A stretch of 64,000 nucleotides of DNA, taken from the NCBI GenBank assembly GCA_024449915.1, contig JAMZAV010001270.1, positions 372,001 to 436,000 of the forward strand. The letters run 5' to 3'. Below are positions 33,601 through 48,600 of the stretch, one piece after another. Under the pieces are notes generated by a model. The model was not told the DNA's origin. It did not search any database and worked only from the letters and a program-made list of their open reading frames with translations. This DNA comes from Sweltsa coloradensis. Its lineage: Eukaryota; Arthropoda; Insecta; Plecoptera; Chloroperlidae. How positions within the stretch are numbered: position 1 is the stretch's first letter; each line of letters begins with the position of its first letter. The position numbers were made by a program, and so were the translations under genes.

Positions 33601-36600
33601 GAGCTTCCAATACATGCTTGTAGTCGTCACAATATTAATTTTGATTAGTGCTACGTACCAGCCTTGGCCAATGCAAGATGTGTTATTTTTTACTACGTAC
33701 ACCAGTTTTGTTAGTTCTTAAAGAATGCCCCTTACGCATGCCCCTTGAAGGAAAACCTTGACATTATTTGAAGAAAGAAACCCAGTGGCCACATTTATGA
33801 ATATACAGTATAATTTTATATTACACTTTACCCAATTTGAAAGTACATAACCTTAGTTAATAAAACAAGCTAGGGCCTTCTTGTGCCCACCCTCCTCTAG
33901 AAACTGATATGATCGTGACCTCCATTCCAAAATGTTAAGAAATTAGGTACAATTCCTTTTGAAGAGTAAAAGTAATCGAGTCTTAAAGTGGCAAATGATA
34001 TGAAAAGGAAGTATTTTTCCTGAGGTTTTATGCCAAAATTCCTTGAATCACTCATTTTCACCATGTTACCACTTATTTTAATTAATGAAATGGAAAGCCT
34101 ACAAATTGTTTACTAGTTTGTTGTTTGTTGATTGCAATATTAAAATAAATACTTAACAGTTTACAGTGGAAATGGGATTAACTCATGTGTGGCATATACA
34201 ACAATACTACTGTGATTTAAAATTAAAATAATAGGTCACTTACTACAGTAACAACTTTAGTCTCCTAAGTTTGTACTTTGAATTTTGCAGTGTATATTGG
34301 GAAACCTAAATGTGAGTAAAACCAATACTGTGATTTTAAAATAAGTTATTATTGTACTACATGCAGTGATGAAATCCATTACCATTTTAGCTACTTGTGG
34401 ATGCATTGTCATCAAAATCAGTGTTTCTCATCTCTAAGATTATTATTACCATACTTTTAATAATATTTACAAAAAAACTACATATATACAGTGATAAAGG
34501 TTAAAGCTAACTTTTGTGAAGTTGTAACTGTCCGGTGTAGAAATTAAATTAAAGTTAAATCAATTAAATGAAGAAAGTTTGCTTTCAAATTGAAGTACAT
34601 CTTTAGTATTCTAGTAGCTTCTTTAGCATTTGCATAATTGTGTCCTACTGACTGAGAAACACTGATGAAGATTCCTTTAAAATGAACATATTTAAAAAAT
34701 GATTACTGAACTCTTTTGATGGACTGCTGCAATTGCACAATAAATATATTTGAGTATTTGACTCTCAAAATGTCAAAGGCTTGCAACCAACTTATTTGCC
34801 CACTAACCCTCGGTTCAATACGACATGTCTGGCTAACCGAGGCTTAGTGGGAGTAAGCCAGTTACTGTGCTTAGCTCTCAGTTAGCCAACGACTAGCCTG
34901 GCTAGCCGACGGTTAGCGATGAGTAAGCCAGTTATTGTGTATAACCCACCTCCGTGAAAGTGGTCTTCTTTCCAGACATGCGAGCGTTTGGTTTTCTGCT
35001 CCGAGCAATGGGATCCAGAAGATCCTCGGTGGAGGAGTAAAAGTCATCCTCGACCGGGTCACTAGCGGGAGTAGGGGAAGTGGGGAGCGTGGAGTATCGA
35101 CTGTACAGGGTGGCCGAGGGAGGAGAAACAAGCATGCCCGCGGGGTAAGTGGAGTAGTTAGGGGGTGGGGGAGCGGGCCTCTGGACTTCGCTCAGAGTGT
35201 AAGTGGAGGCAATGGCCTTGACCGGGGGAGGGGGCGGAGGGGGGAGGTTATCACGGACGGTCTGCGGGGGAAGGTTAGCAAAGCTGACGGAATGTTGCTT
35301 AGGCAGGCGAGGTTCGTCGGAACCGGAATGTAAAGTGGACGCAACGGGTTGCTGCGCTAACGGCTTGGCGGGTGGTTTTGGAGGCAAAGTAGCGTGAGGA
35401 TTCAAGGCATCGGCTGCTCGAGCGGGAGGCGGATGAGCGTCGGCAGTTGAACGAGGCTTCAAGCCTACGGGAACCGGCTGAACAACCAAACCGATACGAA
35501 AAATAAAATATGGGATGCGATTAGTAATGGTAAAGAAATAAAAGAAATGGTTTATTATTTAATTCAGTATGCAAAATATTGCTGTCTATAGGGTGCAACC
35601 AAATATTGATAGTGCCAATGTTTTTTCTCAAATTTTAACATGCATTAAAAAATAATTGCGTGAGGTGAGGCATTGAAAAAGTATGCACGTTCTGTAAATA
35701 CAGAAATATTTTGCAGACATAAATTAGTCAAGAATGAAGACAGTAAGGTGAAGAGTTGAATGTACCAATACAGAGAAAATAAAATGTTCTAAGACTAAAT
35801 GCACTTAGTGGAAGCACAGTGTAGGCAGTAATGTGAGTAGTAATTAATTAATAATAAATATATTTATATACTGTAGATCATGTACAAATAACAAATAAGA
35901 TATGATGAGTTAATATCCATCATAAAACATTTTCTCATAAAGCTAATTGTAGCTGAAAACTCTCAATACATTAACATCAGTCATCACAACAGGCAGACAA
36001 AAGGGCTGGAAGTATGTAACACACTGAACACTGCACAGAAATGTATGTCTTGGAATGAGACGACAATAACCACCAAAACATCAATAAGGGAAAGCATATC
36101 ACATAGGAATGGACATTATAGTGATCAGTTGATCTCCACACACTAATCTACATTCTAATTGCTGCATAAGTAATGGGGCCTGGCCTAGCTTATGCATTCA
36201 GCACCAATAAATGGTCACGTCTCCGAAAGTACGTTTTATTTCATAGAGGGACAGCTCATAACAAAATACGTGGTTATCTATGATTATGAATATACACCTG
36301 TGTTAAATGCTGCGGTAGGGGACACCCACGTAACCGTAAGTACCATATTTGAGATGAGCATTTTGTGGTTCATGTTTCTAAGTTTCTCGTTTCTCGCAGA
36401 GTGGAAGCCAAAACCCAAATCTGATTCTAACAAATCGCACAAAAGAGGCATTAAGCTGAAGTCCAAGATGTACATATCAATCACGTTTCTCACAAAGCTT
36501 GAGTTTGGGATTTGGCCTCTGGCATTCTCACTATTACTTTTGTAAACGGTGTACTATACTATAATGTAGTAGTAGTATATTAAAAATATGATTGGCTCAT

Positions 36601-39600
36601 GTTGGGTTAGATTATTAATTTACACAAAACTGAACACACATTAACCATGTAAACGTGATTATTTCAAGGGGTTAAACGCTTTGGAAACTAACCGTTTTAC
36701 AATCTCGAAATGTTTCAAATATGATACTTATGAAAATGTGCTGTCTGGAATCAAGTCCCCAAATGCTGAAGCCGAGTAGATGTTATCTAGGGAATGATCC
36801 TGTTATTCTTATGTAAGATGGTTGAGCATAACACAATTTGAAATGAATTTGCTATTCAACTTTTAGAGAAGCTACATCAATACTGGGTACAATAATGGTA
36901 CATTTTCTATATTGGTTCTTGAAATATGGGGCTAATATGCTAGATCAGTTTATAACTTAACATAATACCATAGTATAATATATAGTTTTTAAATGCAAAC
37001 TGGCAAACACAAGTTGGAGATAAAATGATCAATCACAATTTTAAAAACAAGTTCACTTAAATTAAAATAAATTGAAAGTTATGCAGTGGCATTGTGTTCT
37101 TAAAAATGGACAAGATTAGGCTACGAGCATGACAAATAATTAATGATACTACTTACAAAAAACATTTAGAAAAATAGTACAAGAAATGTAGGGCTAACAA
37201 AATTCCCCACACTTCTCTGCTCTCTTTCCTTAATTGGTTTGATGAAGCAGATTGTAAATGATTTCCAACAAGGCAATTGAGATAAATGGGTATGTTCACT
37301 GCTTTTGTCCACTAAATGGTAAAGTAGGCTAGCTACTACATACACAAAATATGTACATTCTCGTGGTACAGTACAGATATTAAAATGCCAAGTTACAGTT
37401 ACAATGTATTTATCTGCAAACATATTACATGAGCAGATATTAATTAATCACCCAGTAGAAACATGTGCGTTTAAATACCCTTCTCTAGATTGCCCCAATA
37501 TGGTATTGATAACTGACCGCATGGTAGATGCTTTGATGACACTAATAATAAATTGCAAACAAATTTAAGAATGTCAGATAACAGAAAATATTTGTTATAA
37601 AAAACTAGAAATTCTACAACTTTCTTAATTGATTCTTCAATATGTGGACTCATAATATAAAATATAAAACACCTTGACAACAAAAGTACTCCTAGGGCTT
37701 AAATTCACTGATATGAGTATCCAGTTTGGCCTCGTAATGAGGTGTTCCCATGTTAATGATGCGACAGAATATTATAATGTCTGTACGTAGTTGGTTAGTA
37801 TAGTATGTAGTTATAAATTATTTTTTCAGTCATGTATATCATTTACAAGGACTTATTTTAACACTATGACATAATATGACAATGAAAAATGCAGCCACAC
37901 TAAAACTTACTCTTGGACATTCTCCAATAGTAAAGATTAGTAAATGAGGTTTAATGGTACACGGTAATATAGTATGTAATGCATTGAAGAGAGAATTGGA
38001 AGAAGCAATATTGTCTTTCTCTGTTTTGTTTTCTTGATTCACTCTGGAGGTTCCACTCATTGTTGGGGAGAATGTTTTACGAAGAAATAAACGAGCACCA
38101 GGACACACAATGTCCAGTGTTAAACAAGTGAAGGTGATTTCTGGAATGATTACAAAGTATTTGATTGAGTCATGTTCAACTAACGCTACACAGCAACAAA
38201 CATGCACGTGTTTAGCTTCGTTAAATGACAAAGAGACGCTAAACGGGACTAAACCATTCAAACTAATGAATAGGAAAAAGAAATGTACTATACAATTGTG
38301 ATAATTTGTAATTTTGCTTCAATCTAGAATCTAAACCAATTGTGATAATTTGTAATTTTGCTTCAATCTAGAATCTAAACCTGTACAAGTCCATAAACCT
38401 TGCAAACACTGAACTCATGATCACTAATAAATCAATCTACAAACTGATGGCTTTGATCAATACTGTACGTAATTCTGGATTACAGGTTAATTGAAAGGCA
38501 TCTTGATTCAAGAAATAATACCGGACAAATAGTTCAGACTTCTTTTCTCTTTGGATTCACTAGTATCATTCAGTTCCCATAGCTTATGCTGCGACAGTGA
38601 CTGATAATGACTGATGGCCAAGGTGTTCAACAGTGGCACAGGCACAGTGCTCCAGTAGTTAGTTTTGCACACATTCTTTTATCGCTTCCCGCTACATCTG
38701 GATGCATAGAACATCCATTCCGATACCTGCTACCAGCATGTTACAGAGCTTTCCGTAACTTGCTGGTCCAGCGCCTTCAGTAGACTGATTCAGCTTGCCA
38801 TTGACATTTACTGCCATCAAGTTTGCGCAAGATTATTGTGACGAATGTGATGCAAAAAGATGACTTTTCGAGTGATGGATATTTCCGAGTTTAGAGTAAT
38901 TGAGATAAATTGTTGTTCTAAACAAATTATTACATTGATCTGATTTTTAAGGTCGAGTTCAGTAACTTGAAATAAAATAAGTACTACCGGTACTCTATCA
39001 ATATTTCAAGAGTTATCAAATAATGTACTGTACTTCTAAATATTTATTTTCAGCACAAGGTGTTATGAAGTTTTCTTACTGACCGAAGTAAATTATGACT
39101 CTAGAGCTGAGCATATTTAAGTAGAAAACACCAATCAATCAAGCTGGGCATGATTCTACCTGCAGAGAGCGCCAGAATCAACTAGGGTGATTCGTAACAA
39201 CCTTAGTACTAGGATGGCTCCAAAGTCACCGTTAAAAAATTCCTAATCCAAGAACTGATGGATTTAAGTTTTCATCAGAAATTAAAAAACTTTTGCCCAT
39301 AGCGGGAATTGAACCATGGACCTTCTGCATCGGAAACAGAGCTAACCACACAAAAAAGAGGGAATATGAGAAATAGGCTTCAACGATAGTTGTTATTTAC
39401 AATTTAGATATTCTTCACTGTTAACATCACATAGTCTTGGACTTTACAGTTATACTTGTAGGTACTACTTTATTGGATTAAACAATTGTGTTCTTGTCAA
39501 CAAAGTCTACACTTTGCCACGCACATAGAGACCATCGCACAACACAGAAACGTGCAATTGCTACTTAAAATGAAATCATTTTAACGTTATTATGACGTAT

Positions 39601-42600
39601 TTAACATCCGTGCAGCCAGTTTATCAATACCATGCTATCCATGCATCTTGTTAGCTTAACACAGGAACAAAATGCCACTTCATAACAATCATGGGTAGTG
39701 TTCTACTAAGCACAACAGAAAACACTGGGTAATGCAACTTGATCTCATGTAACCATACTAGGTAGAACTCACATACACACACATTGCAGACAGGCCTAAA
39801 TAAACTTAAGCTAGGTATAATATATATAATAATGCTTAGAAATTAAATAAACTTAAGCAATGTACAGAGTGGTTAACCTATTACCCTTTGGTATTCCATA
39901 TTTTGAAGTGAGGCAAAAGAATTACTGGCAGCAATCTTTGGCAAGCTAGCGCCATGTGACATTTGAGGGAAAAAGAGTAAACGAAAAAAGTATGGTAGAA
40001 GTACGTACAGCGAACATACAAAAGTAAACCAACACAGAGTTGGTTTAAAACACATTTTTATTAACGTATTGTCGTATATCCATACTCTCAACGAGATTTG
40101 CATGAAAAAGTTAACTAAAAAGTCTCGTGCAGTATGATTTGCAATAATATGAGGACCATTATAAAGAATCATGTATATACTAGTAGTACTAGAAGTTCCT
40201 TTGATTATTGAAATAGTACTTCTAGGGTACACTACGGTACCTACGTAAGGCTAGCCATGCTCAGCGAGATGACATTCCAAGCGACAGACATACAGAGAGT
40301 ACAGCGGAACAAACCTTCACGACGCCACAGACAAGGGAACACCATCAATCACGATAGCTAGCGGAGAACCAACACAGTTACTGGGACACAACCCACCCAA
40401 TACACTTGAACTGGCAGTCATAGTTTGTATGGTGATTACGTGGTTAGATTATCCACAGAGCTTAATTTAGATGTACATGTACGGGCCTATAGTTAGCCTA
40501 GCCCTTAACGTAGATGAATAAAACCAGCTGTAGACGGCATGTGAGGTTGCCCACCAATGTGATACCTCCTACTGAAATAACTCAAGAAAATAGAATGATT
40601 TTGGTCCAGTCAAATGTGAAAATGAATTTTTAATCGGCGATGCAGATTCTACCGATACTCAGAATATCGCCGATTCTCAGGAATTGGCATCTCCGCATCC
40701 TTAGTATTTACTATTGAACCAAAAGCCTAGTTTTCATATCGACGAGCGAATAGCGCGGCGCATGCAACCACATGTTATATAATGATCTCAACTTTGGTCG
40801 CGCCGTTTGTTGGTGGCGTGGTCCTAGCCCTCTGATTGGTCTAGAACCTATTTGCTTGTATTCGCTCGCCTCATGAAAACGAGGCATCTTACATCGGGAA
40901 GAATATTATGAATATTAGCAAGTAAGCAGTGGCTATAGACAAGTGTTGCAAGCAAGTTATAGCAAAATCTTGTAAACACAAGCATTTAAATTTAATTATT
41001 AATCAAACAGAAATTACATTTCTTTGATGCTGTGAATAATCTCAACACGTACTTACCAAAGTAAATTGTGAAATTCACAAAACCTACACTAGTCTACATA
41101 ATTTGACAATAATACGTGGATTATAACTTTTTATATTTCAATCGAAATACAAACAATGTACGTACATGACTTGCTAAATAAAAGCCTAGCACTTCAAGTG
41201 TAGGTTTAAAATGGCAAACATGATAAGGGGACATTAGCAAGCAAACACAGCTTTTTAATGGCACTTTACAGTGACGTATGTAGATACGACCATTTTTGAT
41301 GACACTAAAAATAAATTGCAAACAAATTTAAGAATGTCAGATACAGACTTTCTTTAATTGATTCTTCAATATGTGGACTCATAATATAAAATATAAAACA
41401 CCTTGACAACAAAAGTACTCCTAGGGCTTAAATTCACTGATATGAGTATCCAGTTTGGCCTCGTAATGAGGTGTTCCCATGTTAATGATGCGACAGAATA
41501 TTATAATGTCTGTACGTAGTTGGTTAGTATAGTATGTAGTTATAAATTATTTTTTCAGTCATGTATATCATTTACAAGGACTTATTTTAACACTATGACA
41601 TAATATGACAATGAAAAATGCAGCCACACTAAAACTTACTCTTGGACATTCTCCAATAGTAAAGATTAGTAAATGAGGTTTAATGGTACACGGTAATACA
41701 GTATGTAATGCATTGAAGAGAGAATTGGAAGAAGCAATATTGTCTTTCTCTGTTTTGTTTTCTTGATTCACTCTGGAGGTTCCACTCATTGTTGGGGAGA
41801 ATGTTTTACGAAGAAATAAACGAGCACCAGGACACACAATGTCCAGTGTTAAACAAGTGAAGGTGATTTCTGGAATGATTACAAAGTATTTGTTTGAGTC
41901 ATGTTCAACTAACGCTACACAGCAACAAACATGCACGTGTTTAGCTTCGTTAAATGACAAAGAGACGCTAAACGGGACTAGACCATTCAAACTAATGAAT
42001 AGAAAAAAGAAATGTACTATACAAACAATTGTGATAATATGTAATTTTGCTTCAATCTAGAATCTAAACCTGTACAAGTCCATAAACCTTGCAAACACTG
42101 AACTCATGATCACTAATAAATCAATCTACAAACTGATGGCTTTGATCAATACTGTACGTAATTCTGGATTACAGGTTAATTGAAAGGCATCTTGATTCAA
42201 GAAATAATACCGGACAAATAGTTCAGACTTCTTTTCTCTTTGGATTCACTAGTATCATTCAGTTCCCATAGCTTATGCTGCGACAGTGATAATGAGTGGG
42301 ATGGCCAAGGTGTTCAACAGTGGCACAGGCACAGTGCTACAGTAAACATCCATTCCGATACTTGCTACCAGCATGTTACAGAGCTTTCCATAACTTGCTG
42401 GTCCAGCGCCTTCAGTAGACTGATTCAGCTTGCCATTGACATTTACTGCCATCAAGTTTGCGCAAGATTATTGTGACGAATGTGATGCAAAAAGATGACT
42501 TTTCAAGTGATGGATATTTCCGAGTTTAGAGTAATTGAGATAAATTGTTGTTCTAAACAAATTATGACATTGATCTGATTTTTAAGGTCGAGTTCAGTAA

Positions 42601-45600
42601 CTTGAAATAAAATAAGTACAGTAAGATCTCTCTTATCCGAGTTGGATGAGACCGGGGGCACCTCGGATTTGCGAAAAACTCGGATGGCGCGGATCAATTG
42701 TTTATTTGCTCTCGTAGCATAGCCTGATGTGGTAAAATGATATATGACACATGTAATGGATAAAGGAACATAAAATACACACGATACACTTCATACAGGG
42801 TATACTAAATGATTTAATAGCTTGTAATTCAAGCTCACGAACACACGTACACAATTAGGCCTACATGTCGTAATAAAAACGTATGTCTAGGCCTAGGCCT
42901 AGGCCTAAACTCGACGCAGTAGGCCTAGGCCTACAATGCAAACATAGGCCTAGGCCTAGCTCTCTTTCTCATGTGGAAAACCTCTCACTACTATGCCCGC
43001 GCTGAAGCTCACGACGCAAGATAAGTCTGGGAAAGAAATAAGATAAGCCCAGGAATAACAATTCAATGCGTCGTGATTACGAATTTCGTGAATCGGTTGA
43101 AACATGATTGCATCTAGTTCCACAACGACCATCTTTGAACAGCTGTGTGTGAGATGGCTGGATCGTATGCGCACGCGCAGGCGCGCGACGCACACTGACC
43201 TCTATATGCTCAGTGGGTGGCACTGACGCTTACCGGCGATGCGCCCGACGCACACTGACCACTGAACTCTATACGCTCAGTACACTGATGCACACTGCTC
43301 GAAAGTCGAGATATATCGCCGATCTATCTTCTTTGCACTCACTCGTAAGGCATGCCTACAAATGTATGCGAGTACATTTAAAAAAGTGCGGCGCGGCGTC
43401 TCTGTAATTATTTTTATGTTTTATTTACGTATTTAAAACTTTAATTTTTTTTTTTTTTTTTTTTTGGCGGCTCGGTTAACACGGAACATCGGATAAGAGG
43501 AGATCGGATAAGAGAGATCTTACTGTACTACCGGTACTCTATCAATATTTCAAGAGTTATCAAATAATGTACTGTACTTCTAAATATTTATTTTCAGCAC
43601 AAGGTGTTATGATGAAGTTTTCTTACTGACCAAAGTAAATAATGACTCTAGAGCTGAGCATATTTAAGTAGAAAACACCAATCAATCAAGCTGGGCATGA
43701 TTCCACCTGCAGAGAGCGCCAGAATCAACTAGGGTGATTCGTAACAACCTTAGTACTAGGATGGCTCCAAAGTCACCGTTAAAAAATTCCTAATCGAAGA
43801 ACTGATGGATTTAAGTTTTCATCAGAAATTAAAAAACTTTTGCCCATTGCGGGAATTGAACCATGGACCTTCTGCATTGTAAACAGAGCTAACCACACAC
43901 AAAAAAGAGGGAATATGAGAAATAGGCTTCACCGATAGTTGTTATTTACAATTTAGATATTCTTCACTGTTAACATCACTTAGTCTTGGACTTTTACAGT
44001 TATACTTGTAGGTACTACTTTATTGGATTAAACAATTGTGTTCTTGTCAACAAAGTCTACACTTTGCCACGCACATAGAGACCATATCGCACAACACAGA
44101 AACGTGCAATTGCTACTTAAAATGAAATCATTTTAACGTTATTATGACGTATTTAACATCCGTGCAGCCAGTTTATCAATACCATGCTATCCATGCATCT
44201 TGTTAGCTTAACACAGGAACAAAATGCCACTTCATAACAATCATGGGTAGTGTTCTACTAAGCACAACAGAAAACACTGGGTAATGCAACTTGATCTCAT
44301 GTAACCATACTAGGTAGAACTCACATACACACACATTGCAGACAGGCCTAAATAAACTTAAACTAAGTATATATATATATGCTTAGAAATTAAATAAACT
44401 TAAGCAATGTACAGAGTGGTTAACCTATTACCATTTGGTATTCCATATTTTGAAGTGAGGCAAAAGAATTACTGGCAGCAATCTTTGGCAAGCTAGCGCC
44501 ATGTGACATTTGAGGGCAAAAGAGTAAACGGAAAAAGTATGGTAGTAGTACGTACAGCGAACATACAAAAGTAAACCAACACAGAGTTGGTTTAAAACAC
44601 ATTTCTATTAACGTATTGTCGTATATCCATACTCTCAACGAGATTTGTATGAAAAAGTTAACTAAAAAGTCTCGTGCAGTATGATTTGCAATTAATATGA
44701 GGACCATTATAAAGAATCATGTATATACTAGTAGTACTAGAAGTTCCTTTGATTATTGAAATAGTACTTCTAGGGTACACTACGGTACCTACGTAAGGCT
44801 AACCATGCTCAGCGAGATGACATTCCAAGCGACAGACATACAGAGAGTACAGCGGAACAAACCTTCACGACGCCACAGACAAGGGAACACCATCAATCAC
44901 GATAGCTAGCGGAGAACCAACACAGTTACTGGGACACAACTACCCAATACACTTGAACTGGCAGTCATAGTTTGTATGGTGATTACGTGGTTAGATTATC
45001 CACAGAGCTCAATTTAGATGTACATGTACGGGCCTATAGTTAGCCTAGCCCTTAACGTAGATGAATAAAACCAGCTGTAGACGGCATGTGAGGTTGCTAC
45101 CCAATGTGATACCTCCTACTGAACTAACTTAAGAAAATAGAATGATTTTGGTCCAGTCAAATGTGAAAATGAATTTTAATCGGCGATGCAGATTCTACCG
45201 ATACTCAGAATATCGCCGATTCTCAGGAATTGGCATCTCCGCATCCTTAGTATTTACTATTGAACCAAAAGCCTAGTTTTCATATCGACGAGCGAATAGC
45301 GCGGCGCATGCAACCACATGTTATATAATGATCTCAACTTTGGTCGCGCCGTTTGTTGGTGGCGTGGTCCTAGCCCTCTGATTGGTCTAGAACCTATTTG
45401 CTTGTATTCGCTCGCCTCATGAAAACGAGGCATCTTATATCAGGAAGAATATTATAAATATTAGCAAGTAAGCAGTGGCTATAGACAAGTGTTGCAAGCA
45501 AGTAATAGCAAAATCTTGTAAACACAAGCATTTAAATTTAATTATTAATCAAACAGAAATTACATTTCTTTGATGCTGTCTGTGGATAATCTCAACAGGT

Positions 45601-48600
45601 ACTTACCAAAGTAAATTGTGAAATTCACAAAACCTACACTAGTCTACATAATCTGACAATAATACGTGGATTATAACTTTTTATATTTCAATCGAAATAC
45701 AAACAATGTACGTACATGACTTGCTAAATAAAAGCCTAGCACTTCAAGTGTAGGTTTAAAATGGCAAACATGATAAGGGGACATTAGCAAGCAAACACAG
45801 CTTTTTAATGGCACTTTACGAAGCAAGATTTAGGGAGACTTACCGTGCTGGTCTGAGGGGCGAGCGTGTGCTTACTCATGACGATGGTGGTAGTTTTCAG
45901 GTCTGTACGAGGTCCGATGGGAGACTTGGGCACAGTCATCTCTGTGGGGCTGGAGGGCTTGTTTACAAGGAGTTCTGCCGCCCTAACCACATCGAGCACC
46001 TGGAAGAAAGCAAGGAATAAAATAAATTTAAAAAAATTAAAATACCATCAAATGTGAATGGTGTCGGAACGTTACGTACCTTCTCTGGAGTAGTTTTCTC
46101 CCGTATCTCCTCCACCAGACTGACAGCCTGTTGCTCCTGTTCTATGGCCAGCTCCCGGTCTATCCTCTCTTGCTCCTCCCACTCCACGAGCTCCTGCTTC
46201 ATCTCGTGCTCCTGTCGGATGGTCGCGGTGTCGTCGTCGTCCCGGTCCAAGCTGGACACGCTCTGCGTGATGGACTTGTTCTCCCGCGTCAGTTTCCCCT
46301 CGGACAGCAGCTGTTCCACCTCTGCCTTGTCGTAGCCTGGGGATCACAAGCACACCTGATTACATCTCTACTAACTACACCAAACTACAAAATAAACTAA
46401 GCTATAAACTACAGAGCTTAACGATCCAGGTTGATGAAAACGTCACTAGGGTCTCCGGTCTTGCGACGCTGATCCTATGTTATATTGTATCATTAAATAT
46501 AAATATAATTTTAAATATCTGTTACTTTTAGGGATTTGAAGGGCCAACCAATGAAACAGATTGTGTTATGTAGGCTACAATGTGACTTTAATAAACTCCT
46601 ATGAACCCAATACAAGACAAAATGTGATGTGTGAGCTTCTCATGCAAGGTTTGCAAACGTTGATGAAACCTTTTCAAGAAACTGCAGTTTACAATAAAAC
46701 GAACAGCGGTACCATTTTAGTAAATTTTGCAAAAATCTAGGCCACTCATTTAGCTTCAGCAAAATTGGATAAATACAAGAAGTGTACATAAAATGAGGGC
46801 TCACATACAACCACCTTTAAGAGGCCAATGAGATAGCAATCTGCATGAATCTGCAATACCATAATCAAGATTTGCGTGAGGCTAGATGGTGAATACAAAA
46901 ACGTAAATGTCAAGCAAAATATAGCTACCTTTGCAGACAATGAGAGTGATGGTATCTCCCGAGTTTCGCAGTACGTTCACAGCCTCCTGGTGCGATGCTC
47001 CCAATAGGGACGTTCCGTTCACTTCCAACAGCCTCATACCGACCTGTAACAACACGTTGAATAAGACACATTGATGTTGCGTATGCTGCTTGTGCCACTC
47101 GCATAGGCTACACAAGAAGCATTTCAAACTATTGCACGTTATTATAACAAACATGTGGTGACCACATAAACATAGTTGATCTAGCTATTTTCTTCACTTT
47201 AACCTTTGAGAAAGTAAAGTGTATATTTATATATATCATCCCAATCCAAACTATTTTACATCTAGTGTAGTACTCCACAAGTTAAAAGATGTTTTGGGAT
47301 TTGGAAACAAGAAGAATTGTAGGATAAAATCGCTGAGAAGTAAATACGATGCATTAAACACCCTCACACCTGGATGAAAGCATTTTAAAGACACTGCTAC
47401 GTTTCAAATAAGAAACTGAAAATTTAATGTTTCCCTTGAACGCAACATGGTTCACTGTGTATTGGTTTACAGAGTGTGATTAGGTGCACAATGTAGGTAC
47501 CTTGAGCCTGGCGTCTCTTCTTGCGGCCCCGCCCGTGTTGATCTTGGAGACAAAGATTCCCTCGTCAGTTCCGTCCAGGGGGTTACCCTTGTGACCTCGC
47601 AATCCTCCCTTGATATGCATTCCAAGCTTCTCTCCCTCCGCCTTCACGATAACTAATTCCTGGCAAACAAGACAATATTTTCAGTCCCGCGTGGTTCAAA
47701 ATCCGCATATTTCCACTGATCATTGTGGTTACTTGAAATTCATGAGTAAACATACAGTTCAAGTATAGATAACTAGAACTACTATATAAAAAAACAAAAC
47801 AACATAACAGTACAACACCCTTCATTTGTCAAATTCTTGCAAGTTCAATCAAATCATTCTTTACATATGAGCTAACCATGCATTATAATGTGGCCTATAA
47901 GCAGAGGCTGGTATCTATTATTTAAGGAAAAAAAAAAAAAAAACACTGCTAAAATAAAAAATCACAAATAAATTTCATCAGCAATTCAATCCTTTGGGTT
48001 TGGGGTAATGGCAAATTGAAGATACGGTACAATTTATTTTCAGCACAAATATGTGCATCTGAATTCTAGAAACTGAATTTTTATTTTGACCTTGAAGTCT
48101 TTTCACAAAAATTCCCAAAAATGTCAAGGTGAAAAGTTTACAACAAAACTTTTAATGGTTGACCACTTCTAGCAAATAAAAACTGCCATGTGTAACCTAC
48201 TTTTTTGAACTGGATATTTAAATAAAAAAATATTAAATATATACTGGTACCTGCGGCCCGTTGCAGCTATTACTACAATACGTATTATGTATCTACAAAA
48301 CCTAGTGTACTGGTAGGCCTACATACAATAGAATAGCGCACAAATTTGTTAACACAAAAACATTAACATCTACTTACTTCTAAAATTATTGTCTACTTAC
48401 TGTGATGGAAATATATTCAACTTTGACCAGCTTGTAAAACAACAATACCCAAAAGGTAAAACACATGAACATGTAGTATGGAGCATAAACTAGTAGTAGT
48501 AATTAATAATTAGTAAAGTTATAGGCCTAAGTTAGAAGTGACTCATGGTGTGGGGTAAGCATATTATCCAACAGTAGCACTAATCAGTTTTTGGTTGGGT

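Larger units (their letters stand above)
41294..45819. repeat. Intronic tandem duplication, copy B (~4.53 kb)
   Basis: Second copy of 37532-41270, ending 24 bp before the splice donor of the exon at 45844-45999. Longer because of the Tigger/pogo-like insertion at 42619-43525. Lacks the 43-bp internal duplication of copy A. Confidence 0.85.

Noticed and set aside
37839..38261. 140-aa minus-strand frame conserved in both intronic duplicates (also 41568-41990)
   Set aside because: Conservation is explained by the recent duplication of the whole block; no domain, no splice-site support, biased composition.
42273..42455. Minus-strand frame with hydrophobic end in duplication copy B
   Set aside because: The other copy carries an indel at this place that changes the frame, and no family is recognised.
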